64,000 nucleotides of DNA from Endomicrobiaceae bacterium (GCA_028690485.1 JAQVBD010000006.1:1-64000), one strand, 5' to 3'. Numbered from the stretch's first letter, positions 49,286-58,706 are shown. Notes: generated by a model from the letters alone, not told the origin. Made by a program: numbers and translations.

Positions 49286-49750
49286 ATGGTATTCGAAATT
49301 GAAATTAAATCAAAAAAAGGATTTTTAGATCCTCATGGTATTCATACTGTGTCAGATATTGAAGGTATTGGAATCAAAGGTGTAAAGTCAGTTGATTATA
49401 TTGCAGTATATAGAGTTTCAGGTAATATAACTGTAAAACAAGCAAAAATAATAGCTTCAGAATTGTTAAGTGATAAAATAACTGAAGACTTTTATATTAA
49501 AGAATATGAAACATTAGAACAAAAGAGAATAGAAAATAATTCCATAGAAGTATGGTTTAAATCAGGTGTTACTGATACTGTTAGTGAAAGTGTTGTTAAG
49601 GCTATCAAGGATTTAGGAATAGAAGAGGATGTTGTAGTTAAAACCGGTAAAAAATATTGTTTAAAAGGGGAACTGAATTCAAAGAAATTAGACAAAATTG
49701 CAACAGGATTATTAGCAAATACTTTGATTCAGGAATATTTAATAAAATGA
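49286..49750 (+). CDS. purS: PurS with two tandem domains (FGAM synthase subunit)
   Basis: PurS bridges PurL and PurQ in the formylglycinamidine ribonucleotide synthase complex. Usual PurS is about 80 aa and works as a dimer. Here 154 aa hold two copies: residues 3-75 (EIEIKSKKGFLDPHGIHTVS..GVKSVDYIAVYRVSG) and 84-154 (IEVWFKSGVTDTVSESVVKAI..EEDVVVKTGKKYCLKG). Both end in a DFYIKEY or EYLIK strand. The fusion would give a covalent pseudo-dimer with two non-identical halves. The stop overlaps the purL start (ATGA), so the two are translationally coupled. The first copy keeps the GFLDPHG motif better than the second. Confidence 0.85.
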   Translation: MVFEIEIKSKKGFLDPHGIHTVSDIEGIGIKGVKSVDYIAVYRVSGNITVKQAKIIASELLSDKITEDFYIKEYETLEQKRIENNSIEVWFKSGVTDTVSESVVKAIKDLGIEEDVVVKTGKKYCLKGELNSKKLDKIATGLLANTLIQEYLIK

Positions 49751-52149
49751 ATGTAAATATAATAGAAATAATAAATCTTAGCGATAAACAATTAATGGAA
49801 CTTAGTAAAGCAAATGTACTTTCACTTTCTTTAGTGGAAATGAAAGAAGTTCAAAAATATTTTAAAAATATTAAAAGGAATCCTACAGATGTAGAGCTTG
49901 AAACAATAGCTCAAACATGGAGTGAGCATTGTAAACATAAAACACTTACAGGTAATATTGAATATTGTGAACATAAAAACGGTAAAAAAACTGTTAAAAA
50001 ATATAAAAACTTACTAAAAGAAACAATTTTTAGAGCAACTGTGGAACTAAATAAAAAATGGTGTATATCTGTTTTTAAAGATAATGCAGGTGTTATTGAT
50101 TTTGATAAAACAAATGGAGTTGCATTTAAAGTTGAAACACATAATCATCCGTCGGCACTAGAACCTTATGGAGGTTCTGCAACAGGGATAGGTGGAGTTA
50201 TTAGAGATATTTTAGGAGTAGGACTTGGGGCAAAACCATTGGCAAATACAGATGTGTTTTGTTTTGGTCTTCCTGATACAAAATCTTCAGAAGTTCCTGA
50301 AGGAATGCATCATCCTAAAAGAATAGCAAAAGGTGTTGTTTCAGGTGTAAGAGATTATGGTAATAGAATGGGTATTCCTACAGTAAATGGAGGAGTATTC
50401 TTCGATAAAGGGTATATGGCTAATCCTTTAGTTTATTGTGGAACTATGGGAATAATACCTAAAAATAAAACGGATAAAGAAGTCAAATCCGGTGATTTAG
50501 TTTTAGTTGTCGGTGGAAGAACAGGAAGAGATGGAATTCACGGTGCAACCTTTTCATCTGTTGAGTTAGATAAAGAATCTGATGTAAGTGCAGTTCAAAT
50601 AGGAAATCCTATTGTAGAAAAAAAAGTTTTAGATACAATGCTTAAAGCTAGAGATTTAAAATTATATAGAGGTGTTACTGATTGTGGAGCCGGCGGACTT
50701 TCAAGTGCTGTTGGTGAACTTGGCGAAAAAACAGGTGTTATTGTAGAACTTGATAAAGTTCCTTTAAAATATAAAGGTTTGAAACCTTGGGAAATTTGGA
50801 TTTCAGAAGCACAGGAAAGAATGGTTTTTGCTGTTCCTGCTAAGAATAAAAAGAAAATTTTAGATTTGTTTAAAAAAGAAAATGTGGAAGCAACTTTTAT
50901 TGGTAAATTTACAAATGATCAAAAATTAACATTAACTTATGAAGGTAAACAAGTTGCTTGTATGGAAATGGCATTTTTGCATGACGGAGTTCCAAAACCA
51001 ACAAGGCAGGCAATGTGGAAAGAACAAAATATTAAGAAACAGAGTTCATTAAAAGTATCTAATGCTACATTGTCATCTGATATAAAAAATGTTTTATCTG
51101 ATATAAATGTTTGTTCAAGAGATTGTATTATTAGGCAGTATGATCACGAAGTTCAAGGACAGACTGTTATTAAGCCTCTGCAGGGTAATTCAATAACAAA
51201 TTCAGGTCCGTCAGATGCAGCAGTTATTTGGCCTTATACAATCGTAAAAAATACGAAGAAAGCAATTGTTTTATCAAATGGTATTAATCCGGAATATGGG
51301 AAAATTGACACATACAAAATGGCAGCTTCAGCAATAGAAGAAGCTATGAGAAATGCTGTTTGTGTCGGAGCTGATCCGGAAAAACTTTCTTTATTAGATA
51401 ATTTTTGTTGGGGTAATCCAAATAAGCCTGAAATTTTAGGAAGTTTAGTCAGAGCTAGTCAGGCTTGTTATGATTTATCAAAAGGTTTTAGCATTCCTTT
51501 TATTTCCGGTAAAGATAGTTTGTATAATGAATATACTATAGCAGGTAAAACTTATTCTATACCTCCTGCACTTTTAATTTCAGCTATGGGAGTAATAGAA
51601 GATGTTAACCATACAATTACAATGAATTTAAAAGATGTTGGTAATGATATATATATACTTGGTATAACAAAAAACGAATTAGGTGGATCTATTTATTCAA
51701 AAGTTAAAAACTTTAAAGGCGGATTAGTTCCGAGTCTTGATATAAAAGTTTCAAAAGATTTAATGAAAAAAATTAATACAGCAATAACAAAAGGTCTTAT
51801 TGAATCTTGCCATGATTGTTCAGAAGGGGGACTTATTACATCTATTTCTGAAATGGCATTTGCAGGTGAAAAAGGTATAAATATAGATGCAGATTTAATA
51901 AAAACAGATGATAAAAAAATGACATTAGCAGAAATTTTATTTTCTGAATCAAATACAAGATTTATTGTTGAAGTAAAACCTGAGAATGTTTCCGGTTTTG
52001 AACAAATATTGAAAGGTCATATATTTTCAAAAATTGGACAAGTATCAAATGATAAAAATTTAACGTTGATATCTAAAAAATCAAAAGTTTTAATTAAAGA
52101 AAATATAACAAATTTACAAAAGGCATGGCAAAAAACTTTGCAATGGTAA
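49747..52149 (+). CDS. purL: FGAM synthase subunit PurL
   Basis: ATP-dependent amidation of FGAR to FGAM, using ammonia delivered by PurQ. The start is set at ATG 49747, which overlaps the purS stop by four bases; the open frame further upstream is inside purS. The 800-aa product belongs to the small, multi-subunit PurL type. It has TWSEHCKHKT, ETHNHPSALEPYGGSATGIGG, the two AIRS-type ATP domains with GGRTGRDGIHGATF, DCGAGGLSSAVGE, and later SGKDSLYNEY and HDCSEGGL. It is some 60 residues longer than Bacillus PurL. Confidence 0.95.
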   Translation: MNVNIIEIINLSDKQLMELSKANVLSLSLVEMKEVQKYFKNIKRNPTDVELETIAQTWSEHCKHKTLTGNIEYCEHKNGKKTVKKYKNLLKETIFRATVELNKKWCISVFKDNAGVIDFDKTNGVAFKVETHNHPSALEPYGGSATGIGGVIRDILGVGLGAKPLANTDVFCFGLPDTKSSEVPEGMHHPKRIAKGVVSGVRDYGNRMGIPTVNGGVFFDKGYMANPLVYCGTMGIIPKNKTDKEVKSGDLVLVVGGRTGRDGIHGATFSSVELDKESDVSAVQIGNPIVEKKVLDTMLKARDLKLYRGVTDCGAGGLSSAVGELGEKTGVIVELDKVPLKYKGLKPWEIWISEAQERMVFAVPAKNKKKILDLFKKENVEATFIGKFTNDQKLTLTYEGKQVACMEMAFLHDGVPKPTRQAMWKEQNIKKQSSLKVSNATLSSDIKNVLSDINVCSRDCIIRQYDHEVQGQTVIKPLQGNSITNSGPSDAAVIWPYTIVKNTKKAIVLSNGINPEYGKIDTYKMAASAIEEAMRNAVCVGADPEKLSLLDNFCWGNPNKPEILGSLVRASQACYDLSKGFSIPFISGKDSLYNEYTIAGKTYSIPPALLISAMGVIEDVNHTITMNLKDVGNDIYILGITKNELGGSIYSKVKNFKGGLVPSLDIKVSKDLMKKINTAITKGLIESCHDCSEGGLITSISEMAFAGEKGINIDADLIKTDDKKMTLAEILFSESNTRFIVEVKPENVSGFEQILKGHIFSKIGQVSNDKNLTLISKKSKVLIKENITNLQKAWQKTLQW

Positions 52150-52154
52150 AGAAT

Positions 52155-52934
52155 ATGAAAAAAATAAAAGTAATTATTATAAGAACAGCCGGAACAAATT
52201 GTGATTATGAATTGCAATCTGCATTTGAGTTGTGTGGTGCTAATGTAGATAGAGTTCATATAAATGAATTAATAAGTAATAAAAACAAGATTTTATCTTA
52301 TGATATTTTAGCTGTACCTGGTGGATTCTCTTATGGAGATGATATAGCTTCAGGTAAAATTCTATCAAATGAATTAAAAAATAAATTAGGCGATAATATC
52401 AAAAAATTTGCTTTAAGTAATAAGCCTATTATTGGGATATGTAATGGTTTCCAAGTGCTTGTAAAAATGGGTCTTTTACCTAAGCCGAATGATTTCCAAC
52501 AAATAACTACATTGTCTTATAATGATTCAAATAAATTTGAATGCAGATGGGTATATTTGAAAACAGAAAAGAAAAAAGAAAAATCATTATGTATTTGGAC
52601 AAAAGATTTGCCGGAAGTTATTTCATTACCGGTAGCTCATGGTGAAGGAAAGTTCATTGCTGATGAAAAAACTCTTGCTCAAATAGAAAAAAACTCGCAA
52701 ATTGTTTTTAGGTATTGTGATAAAAATGGACAGTCAACAAGTTATCCTTTAGATCCAAATGGTTCTTTAAATGCAATTGCAGGTATATGTAATGAACAGG
52801 GCAATGTTTTTGGTCTTATGCCTCATCCTGAAAGATATGTTTATTGTTTGCAGCATCCGGCAAGAGAAGGGTATGACGGTACTTACGGATGGGGTAAAAA
52901 AATATTTCAAAATGCAATAGAATATTTAAAATAA
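52155..52934 (+). CDS. purQ: FGAM synthase glutaminase subunit PurQ
   Basis: Class I glutamine amidotransferase that supplies ammonia to PurL. The start at ATG 52155 (MKKIKVIIIRTAGTNCDYEL) matches the family N-terminus and follows a GGTAAAG element; earlier in-frame starts lie inside purL. The 259 aa contain the nucleophile Cys96 (GICNGFQVL), PGGFSYGDDI and the C-terminal HPERY. Five bases separate it from purL. It is longer than the Bacillus form (about 227 aa), with an insertion around LKTEKKKEKSL. Confidence 0.93.
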   Translation: MKKIKVIIIRTAGTNCDYELQSAFELCGANVDRVHINELISNKNKILSYDILAVPGGFSYGDDIASGKILSNELKNKLGDNIKKFALSNKPIIGICNGFQVLVKMGLLPKPNDFQQITTLSYNDSNKFECRWVYLKTEKKKEKSLCIWTKDLPEVISLPVAHGEGKFIADEKTLAQIEKNSQIVFRYCDKNGQSTSYPLDPNGSLNAIAGICNEQGNVFGLMPHPERYVYCLQHPAREGYDGTYGWGKKIFQNAIEYLK

Positions 52935-52953
52935 TTTTAAGGCGGTATATAAA

Positions 52954-53256
52954 ATGAAAAGTTGTATTACTTGTTTTTATCAGGGTGATAATAATGTTGA
53001 TGTTAATGGAGAAGGGAAGGTTTTTTGTATGGTTGATTGTAAGTGGAGAAAAGAGCAGGACTTCTGTTCTAAATTTGTAGATTATGCAGATTTAAGTAAA
53101 GAAATCAGATGTAAGTATGCAATGAAAGAAAATGGCGAAAATAATAGTATAACATCAATAATTAAGGCTAATTGGTATGTTATGATTGCAACGTTTATAA
53201 TTGCTTTTTTAACATTTTTAGTAGTTGTTAAGTTTTTTGACAGGTATATTTTTTAA
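52954..53256 (+). CDS. Small cysteine-rich membrane protein of unknown function
   Basis: I do not recognise this family. The 100-aa product has seven cysteines in its first 55 residues (SCITCFY, FCMVDC, FCSKF, RCKY), arranged like a metal or iron-sulfur binding domain, followed by one membrane helix (about residues 72-95) and a short basic tail. AAGGCGG lies well placed before the ATG. It is embedded between purQ and purD in the same orientation with 19- and 15-base gaps, so it is transcribed with them. A membrane anchor or redox-sensing role for the purine enzymes is conceivable but unsupported. Confidence 0.7.
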   Translation: MKSCITCFYQGDNNVDVNGEGKVFCMVDCKWRKEQDFCSKFVDYADLSKEIRCKYAMKENGENNSITSIIKANWYVMIATFIIAFLTFLVVVKFFDRYIF

Positions 53257-53271
53257 TATTGGAGTATTTTA

Positions 53272-54555
53272 ATGAAAGTCCTGGTAATTGGCAATGGCGG
53301 GAGAGAACATTCTATAGTTTGGAAACTTTCTAAAAGTCCAAATGTTGAAAAAATTTATTGTACAATTGGGAATGCAGGTATATTTAAGCAAGCAGAGATA
53401 CTGAATATTGATGCTAGCGATTTTATTTCTTTGTCGTATTTTGTAATACAAAATAAAATTGATTATACATTTGTTGGACCTGAAGTTCCTTTAGCTAAAG
53501 GGATTGTAGATTATTTTCATAGTAAAAATCTGAAGATATTTGGACCATCAAAAAAAGCAGCTTTACTTGAGTCAAGTAAAAGTTTTGCTAAAGATTTTAT
53601 GAAAAATTATTCTATACCTACCGCAAAATATTTTGCATTTGACGATTTTAAATTAGCTCAGGATTTTTTAAAAACTTGTTGGGAAGATAACAAAAAAATA
53701 GTAGTAAAAGCAGATGGACTTGCTGCAGGAAAAGGTGTAGTAATGTGCCAGAATAAAGAAGAAGCTGAAATTGCTATTAAAGAAATGATGCAAGATAAAG
53801 CTTTTGGAGATGCCGGTGAAAAAATAGTTTTTGAGGAATGGTTAGAAGGGGAAGAAGTTTCTGTCTTATCTTTTACAGATGGAAAATCTTTTTCGATAAT
53901 GCCTCCTGCACAAGACCATAAAAGAGTAGGTGATGGCGATACAGGGCTTAATACAGGTGGTATGGGCGCTTATGCTCCGGCACCAATTGCTACACCTGAG
54001 TTAATGAAAAATATTAAGGCTGATATTCTCCCAAAAATTTTGACAGGGTTCCAAAAAGAGAATATTGATTATAAAGGTATATTATATATTGGTTTTATGA
54101 TTGTTAAAGGGCAACCTTATGTTCTTGAATTTAATTGTAGATTTGGAGACCCTGAAACAGAAGTAATTTTACCTCTTTTAGAAACAGATTTATCAGATAT
54201 TGTTGTACATATACTTGAAGGGAAATTGAATGAAATTGATATAAAATGGTCTAATAAATATGCAGTTTGTGTTGTGTTATCTTCAGGCGGGTATCCTGAA
54301 AAATATGATACAGGGATTCCAATATATGGGTTAGATAAAATTTCTGAAGATGAGGCTATTATTTTTCATGCAGGTACAGCAAAAGATTTAGAGAATGAAC
54401 CTTTGACTGCGGGAGGAAGAGTTTTAGTATTAACATCTGTTGCAGATAGTATAAAATTAGCAATAGATAAAGTGTATAAATCAGTTGAAAAAGTTAAATT
54501 TCTGAAGATGCATTATAGAAAAGATATAGCACAGAGGGCACTAAAAAATGGATAA
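53272..54555 (+). CDS. purD: Phosphoribosylamine-glycine ligase PurD
   Basis: Couples phosphoribosylamine and glycine with ATP to form GAR, step two of purine synthesis. 427 aa, normal length. It has the N-terminal VIGNGGREHSIVWKL, the ATP-grasp domain with VKADGLAAGKGVVMC, a QDHKRVGDGDTGLNTGGMGAY stretch and EFNCRFGDPETEVILPLL. The ATG follows TTGGAG. It overlaps purE by 8 bases. Confidence 0.96.
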   Translation: MKVLVIGNGGREHSIVWKLSKSPNVEKIYCTIGNAGIFKQAEILNIDASDFISLSYFVIQNKIDYTFVGPEVPLAKGIVDYFHSKNLKIFGPSKKAALLESSKSFAKDFMKNYSIPTAKYFAFDDFKLAQDFLKTCWEDNKKIVVKADGLAAGKGVVMCQNKEEAEIAIKEMMQDKAFGDAGEKIVFEEWLEGEEVSVLSFTDGKSFSIMPPAQDHKRVGDGDTGLNTGGMGAYAPAPIATPELMKNIKADILPKILTGFQKENIDYKGILYIGFMIVKGQPYVLEFNCRFGDPETEVILPLLETDLSDIVVHILEGKLNEIDIKWSNKYAVCVVLSSGGYPEKYDTGIPIYGLDKISEDEAIIFHAGTAKDLENEPLTAGGRVLVLTSVADSIKLAIDKVYKSVEKVKFLKMHYRKDIAQRALKNG

Positions 54556-55081
54556 GAAAATAGAAGTAGCTGTTCTGATAGGTTCAGATTCTGATTTACC
54601 TATAGTTTCAGAAACTTTGAAATTATTTGAACAATTCAGTGTTTCATATTCTGTTAATGTTGCATCAGCACACAGAACACCGTTATTTGTCAGAGATTCT
54701 GTTAAACAAGCTGTTTCAAGAGGAGCTAAGGTTTTTATAGCAGCTGCAGGAATGTCAGCAGCATTACCCGGAGTTATTGCTTCAGAAACAATTTTGCCTG
54801 TTATAGGGATACCAATTGATGGCAAAAACTTGTCAGGTATGGATTCTCTTTTTTCTATTGTTCAAATGCCGCCGTCAATACCTGTAGCATGTGTTTCTAT
54901 CGGAAAAGCAGGAGCAATAAATGCGGCTGTTTTAGCTTTACAGATGCTCGCTATAAGTGATAAGGCAATTGCAAAGAAATTAGAAAAATATAGAGTAAAT
55001 ATTGCAAAAACAATTCTAGAAAAAGATGAAAAATTAAATAAGATAGGTTATGTAAAATACATAGAGGGAATGAAAAAATAA
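54548..55081 (+). CDS. purE: N5-CAIR mutase PurE (class I)
   Basis: Moves the carboxylate of N5-CAIR to give CAIR, the substrate of PurC. The 177-aa product shows GSDSDLPIVSETLKLFE, the SAHRTP active-site loop with its histidine, AAGMSAALPGVIAS and GMDSLFSIVQMPPSIPVA, which mark the class I bacterial form. Class I PurE normally needs PurK, which is not in this window. It begins inside the end of purD (8-base overlap), which suggests coupled translation. Confidence 0.95.
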   Translation: MDKKIEVAVLIGSDSDLPIVSETLKLFEQFSVSYSVNVASAHRTPLFVRDSVKQAVSRGAKVFIAAAGMSAALPGVIASETILPVIGIPIDGKNLSGMDSLFSIVQMPPSIPVACVSIGKAGAINAAVLALQMLAISDKAIAKKLEKYRVNIAKTILEKDEKLNKIGYVKYIEGMKK

Positions 55082-55082
55082 G

Positions 55083-55625
55083 ATGGCAGATATAAATAAA
55101 AAGATTATTTTAGATTCAAAACATATACAATTATCAATTACTAAATTAGCAAAAGATATTTTGTCAAAAAATATTGATATTTCTGAAATTGCAATTGTAG
55201 GTATACAAACAAGAGGAGTTTATTTAGCGAAAAGATTGTTAAAAGAACTTCTTTCAATAAAAAAAATAGATATAGAAATACCTTTTGGTATTTTGGATAT
55301 TACTTTGTATAGAGACGATTTAGGAGAAATGGGAGCAGATATTCCTACAATTAAAGATACTAATATTCCTTTTGATATAAATGCTAAAAATATTATTTTA
55401 GTAGATGATGTTTTATACACAGGTAGAACAATTCGTTGTGCATTAGATGTTCTAAAAGATTACGGAAGACCAAAATCTATACAATTAGCGGTTTTAATTG
55501 ATAGAGGGTATAGAGAGCTCCCGATACAAGCAAATTTTGTTGGTTTATCTTATTATACAAAAGAGCAAGTTTGTGTTGAATTAACTGAAGTTGACGGACA
55601 AGATGTCGCTTATTGTTGTGATTAA
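55083..55625 (+). CDS. pyrR: PyrR: pyr regulator / uracil phosphoribosyltransferase
   Basis: PyrR proteins bind pyr mRNA in response to UMP or PRPP and many also make UMP from uracil. The 180-aa sequence has GIQTRGVYLAKRL near the N-terminus, the type I PRTase signature ILVDDVLYTGRTIRCAL and LIDRGYRELPI. It starts one base after purE and precedes pyrB by 28 bases. I see no attenuator-type hairpin between pyrR and pyrB, so any control by this protein must act elsewhere, or it may serve mainly as an enzyme. Confidence 0.9.
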   Translation: MADINKKIILDSKHIQLSITKLAKDILSKNIDISEIAIVGIQTRGVYLAKRLLKELLSIKKIDIEIPFGILDITLYRDDLGEMGADIPTIKDTNIPFDINAKNIILVDDVLYTGRTIRCALDVLKDYGRPKSIQLAVLIDRGYRELPIQANFVGLSYYTKEQVCVELTEVDGQDVAYCCD

Positions 55626-55653
55626 ATTATCTTTAATAATATAGAGAGGGTAT

Positions 55654-56607
55654 ATGCCTTTTAATAGGAAAGACCTTTTGGGTTTGCAAGATTTAGACAA
55701 AAAAGAAATTCAGACAATCATTGATTCTGTCAAGCCATTTAAAAGTTTATTTACAAGATCAATTAAAAAAGCACCTGCCTTAGTTGGTAAAACAGTTGTT
55801 AATCTATTCTATGAACCATCTACAAGAACAAGAACTTCTTTTGAAATTGCTGCCAAAAGACTTTCAGCTGATGTTGTTAATATTGCAACAGCTACTTCAA
55901 GTATTGTTAAAGGTGAAAGTTTAATAGACACAGGGAAAACTCTTGAAGCTATGAAAGCAGATATAATTATTATTAGACATAGTCTTGCCGGTTCTCCTGA
56001 AATATTAGCTAAAAATTTAAATGCTTCAATTATAAATGCAGGAGATGGCTTTCATGAACATCCTACTCAGGGGTTACTTGATCTTTATACAATTTATGAG
56101 AAGAAGAAAAAAATAGAAGGATTAAAAATTCTTTTAGTGGGTGATATTTTGCATAGCAGAGTTGCAAAATCAAATATATGGGCATTAACAAAAATGGGTG
56201 CAAAGCTCAGAGTTGCAGGACCGCCAACACTTATTCCTAAAAATATTACAGATTTGGGTGTAGAAGTTTTTTATGATCTTGATGAAGCAATAAAAGGTGT
56301 AGATGTTGTTAATATCTTAAGAATTCAAATGGAAAGACAACAAGAAAATTTATTTCCTTCAGTTCATGAATATGTTGAATTATATCAAGTGACATCCGAA
56401 AGATTAGCAAATGCAAAGCCTGATGTTTTAATTATGCATCCTGGTCCAATGAACAGAGGTATAGAAATATCTTCAAGTGTTGCAGATAGTACTTCAGCTG
56501 TTATTAATGAGCAAGTAACAAATGGTATTGCTGTGAGAATGGCAGTGTTGTATTTGTTAGCTGCTGCAAGAACTAAACAGGGGAAAAAACATGTCAATAC
56601 AAATTAA
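55654..56607 (+). CDS. pyrB: Aspartate carbamoyltransferase catalytic subunit PyrB
   Basis: Condenses carbamoyl phosphate with aspartate. 317 aa, with the carbamoyl-phosphate signature FYEPSTRTRTSFEIAAKRL, the KGESL loop, HPTQGLLDLYTI and a C-terminal HPGPMNRGIEI. GAGAGGG precedes the ATG at 55654. No pyrI regulatory subunit is present, so it is probably an unregulated trimer or a complex with PyrC. The pyrC start overlaps its end by 17 bases. Confidence 0.96.
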   Translation: MPFNRKDLLGLQDLDKKEIQTIIDSVKPFKSLFTRSIKKAPALVGKTVVNLFYEPSTRTRTSFEIAAKRLSADVVNIATATSSIVKGESLIDTGKTLEAMKADIIIIRHSLAGSPEILAKNLNASIINAGDGFHEHPTQGLLDLYTIYEKKKKIEGLKILLVGDILHSRVAKSNIWALTKMGAKLRVAGPPTLIPKNITDLGVEVFYDLDEAIKGVDVVNILRIQMERQQENLFPSVHEYVELYQVTSERLANAKPDVLIMHPGPMNRGIEISSSVADSTSAVINEQVTNGIAVRMAVLYLLAAARTKQGKKHVNTN

Positions 56608-57877
56608 AAATATAAGAATAATTGATCCATTGACAAAAACTGATAAAATTGGTGATATTTTTATTGAAAAAGGGAAAATAGTTTCTAAACTTTCTCAAGT
56701 TCCAAGCAAAGTTATTGATGGCAAAAATAAAATAGCCGTTCCGGGTCTTATTGATATACACTCTCATTTAAGAGAGCCAGGTCAAGAAGAAAAAGAAACC
56801 ATTGCTACCGGAACTAGGTCAGCTTGTAAGGGTGGAATAACTACAGTTTTTTGTATGCCTAATACAAAACCTGTAACAGATAATGCTCCATCTGTAGAAT
56901 ATATTTTAATGAAATCTCAAAAAGAAGGCAAAGTTAATGTGTTTCCTATAGGGTGCATAACAAAAAATTCACAAGGTGAAGAATTAGCTGAGATTGGAAT
57001 ATTAAAAAAAGCAGGAATTGTTGCTGTTTCAGATGATGGCTTACCTGTTAATAATTCTCAAATTATGAGAAGAGCACTTGAATATACAAAAATGTTTTCC
57101 ATACCGGTAATTGCTCATTGTGAAGATAAGGAATTATCTAAAAATGGTGTAATGAATGCAGGTAAGAATTCAATGATTTTAGGATTGAGAGGGATACCCA
57201 ACCAAAGTGAAGAAATTATGGTCGCAAGAGATATAATGCTTTCAGAACTAACAGCAGGTCATCTTCATATAGCACATGTATCAACAGCCGGTTCTGTTGA
57301 ACTTGTTAGACAGGCTAAGAAAAAAGGTTTAAGTGTTACTTGCGAAACTTGTCCGCATTATTTTAGTTTAACAGACGATGCAGTGAAAACTTATGATACA
57401 AATTATAAAATGAATCCGCCATTAAGAAGACAAGAAGATGTTGATGCAATAAAAGAAGGTCTTGCCGACGGGACAATTGATTGTATTGCAACAGATCATG
57501 CTCCTCATACATTTGAAGATAAAAATAAAGAATTTGATTTAGCACCATTTGGTATTATCGGTTTTGAAACATTACTGTCGCTTGTTTTAAATGAACTTGT
57601 TGATAAAAAAGTTTTATCATTACAAGATGCAATAGCTAAAATGACTATAAATCCTGCAAAAATATTTTCATTGAAACAAAGAGGAACTTTATCTGTAGGT
57701 TCCATAGCAGATATTACAATTATTGATACAGAATATAATTATGAATATAAGAAAGAAGATATTTTATCAAAGAGCAAAAACTCTCCTTTTATTGGCAGAA
57801 AATTTAAAGGTGGAGCTGTTATTACTATAGTCGGAGGCAAAATCGCTTGGTCAAAAAAAGATGGGATAATCAATTAG
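56591..57877 (+). CDS. pyrC: Dihydroorotase PyrC (class I)
   Basis: Closes carbamoyl aspartate into dihydroorotate. 428 aa with the zinc-binding HSHLREPG motif, the KGGITTVFCMPNTKPVTDN block, HCEDKEL, later zinc histidines (HIAHVSTAGS) and DHAPHTFEDK. This is the class I form that often associates with PyrB. The start ATG lies in the last bases of pyrB. The pyrK gene starts 31 bases before its stop. Confidence 0.95.
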   Translation: MSIQIKNIRIIDPLTKTDKIGDIFIEKGKIVSKLSQVPSKVIDGKNKIAVPGLIDIHSHLREPGQEEKETIATGTRSACKGGITTVFCMPNTKPVTDNAPSVEYILMKSQKEGKVNVFPIGCITKNSQGEELAEIGILKKAGIVAVSDDGLPVNNSQIMRRALEYTKMFSIPVIAHCEDKELSKNGVMNAGKNSMILGLRGIPNQSEEIMVARDIMLSELTAGHLHIAHVSTAGSVELVRQAKKKGLSVTCETCPHYFSLTDDAVKTYDTNYKMNPPLRRQEDVDAIKEGLADGTIDCIATDHAPHTFEDKNKEFDLAPFGIIGFETLLSLVLNELVDKKVLSLQDAIAKMTINPAKIFSLKQRGTLSVGSIADITIIDTEYNYEYKKEDILSKSKNSPFIGRKFKGGAVITIVGGKIAWSKKDGIIN

Positions 57878-58614
57878 AAATTAAAGAAAACAAAAAAATT
57901 TGTTTGAATTTTTATAAATTTATAGTTGTTTCAAAACAGATTGCTTCGGCAGCCGTTGCGGGTCAATTTTGTATGATAAAGTTAGAATCTGTTTATTTGA
58001 GAAGACCTTTAAGTATATACCATGTAAATAAAAAGACATCTGAAATATCTTTTCTTTATAAAGTAGTTGGTAAAGGAACAGATAGTCTTGCCTCACTATC
58101 AAAAGGAACAAAAATTAAAGTTTTAGGACCTTTGGGAAAAGGATATGATTTAAAAACTGTATTAAAAAAAGATTTAGAGCCTATCTTAGTTGCCGGTGGG
58201 ACAGGAATAGCTTCTATTTTTTGTTTGGCAAATAGCCTTAAAAAAACCGGCAAACTTTTTTATGGCGTAAAAACAAAAGAAGAGTTATTATGTATTTCTT
58301 TATTCAAAAAATTAGGATGGAAAGTCTTTGTTTCAACTGAAGATGGTTCTCAAGGTTATAAAGGATTCATAACTGATTTATTACAAAAAAAACTGACTAA
58401 GAATAATATAGTTTATACATGTGGTCCGACTCCTATGATGAAAAGAGTTATATCTATTACAAAAAATTTAAATTTATCCGGTTATGCTTCTCTTGAAGAA
58501 AAAATGGCTTGTGGAATTGGTAATTGTCAAGGTTGTGCTGTTAAAATTGGCAATGAATATAAGATGGTTTGTAAGGATGGACCGGTTTTCCCAATATCAG
58601 AGATTGTACTTTAA
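57847..58614 (+). CDS. pyrK: Dihydroorotate dehydrogenase electron-transfer subunit PyrK
   Basis: An FAD and [2Fe-2S] protein that passes electrons from class 1B dihydroorotate dehydrogenase to NAD. The 255-aa frame has no ATG near its start; TTG 57847 is chosen because GGAGG (57833-57837) stands nine bases upstream. It has the FAD motif YLRRPLSIY, a GGTGIAS nucleotide loop, and a C-terminal cysteine cluster with KMACGIGNCQGCAVK and a later Cys (MVCKDGP). The expected pyrD partner does not follow; the next gene is a polysaccharide enzyme, so pyrD must lie elsewhere. Confidence 0.9.
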   Translation: MVKKRWDNQLEIKENKKICLNFYKFIVVSKQIASAAVAGQFCMIKLESVYLRRPLSIYHVNKKTSEISFLYKVVGKGTDSLASLSKGTKIKVLGPLGKGYDLKTVLKKDLEPILVAGGTGIASIFCLANSLKKTGKLFYGVKTKEELLCISLFKKLGWKVFVSTEDGSQGYKGFITDLLQKKLTKNNIVYTCGPTPMMKRVISITKNLNLSGYASLEEKMACGIGNCQGCAVKIGNEYKMVCKDGPVFPISEIVL

Positions 58615-58706
58615 AATTTATAATAAAAAATATATTTAGCATATTAATATCAAAAATCAGCTGCAAAAAATCAGATAATGAAAGAATAAAAAGATTAAAT
58701 TATACA

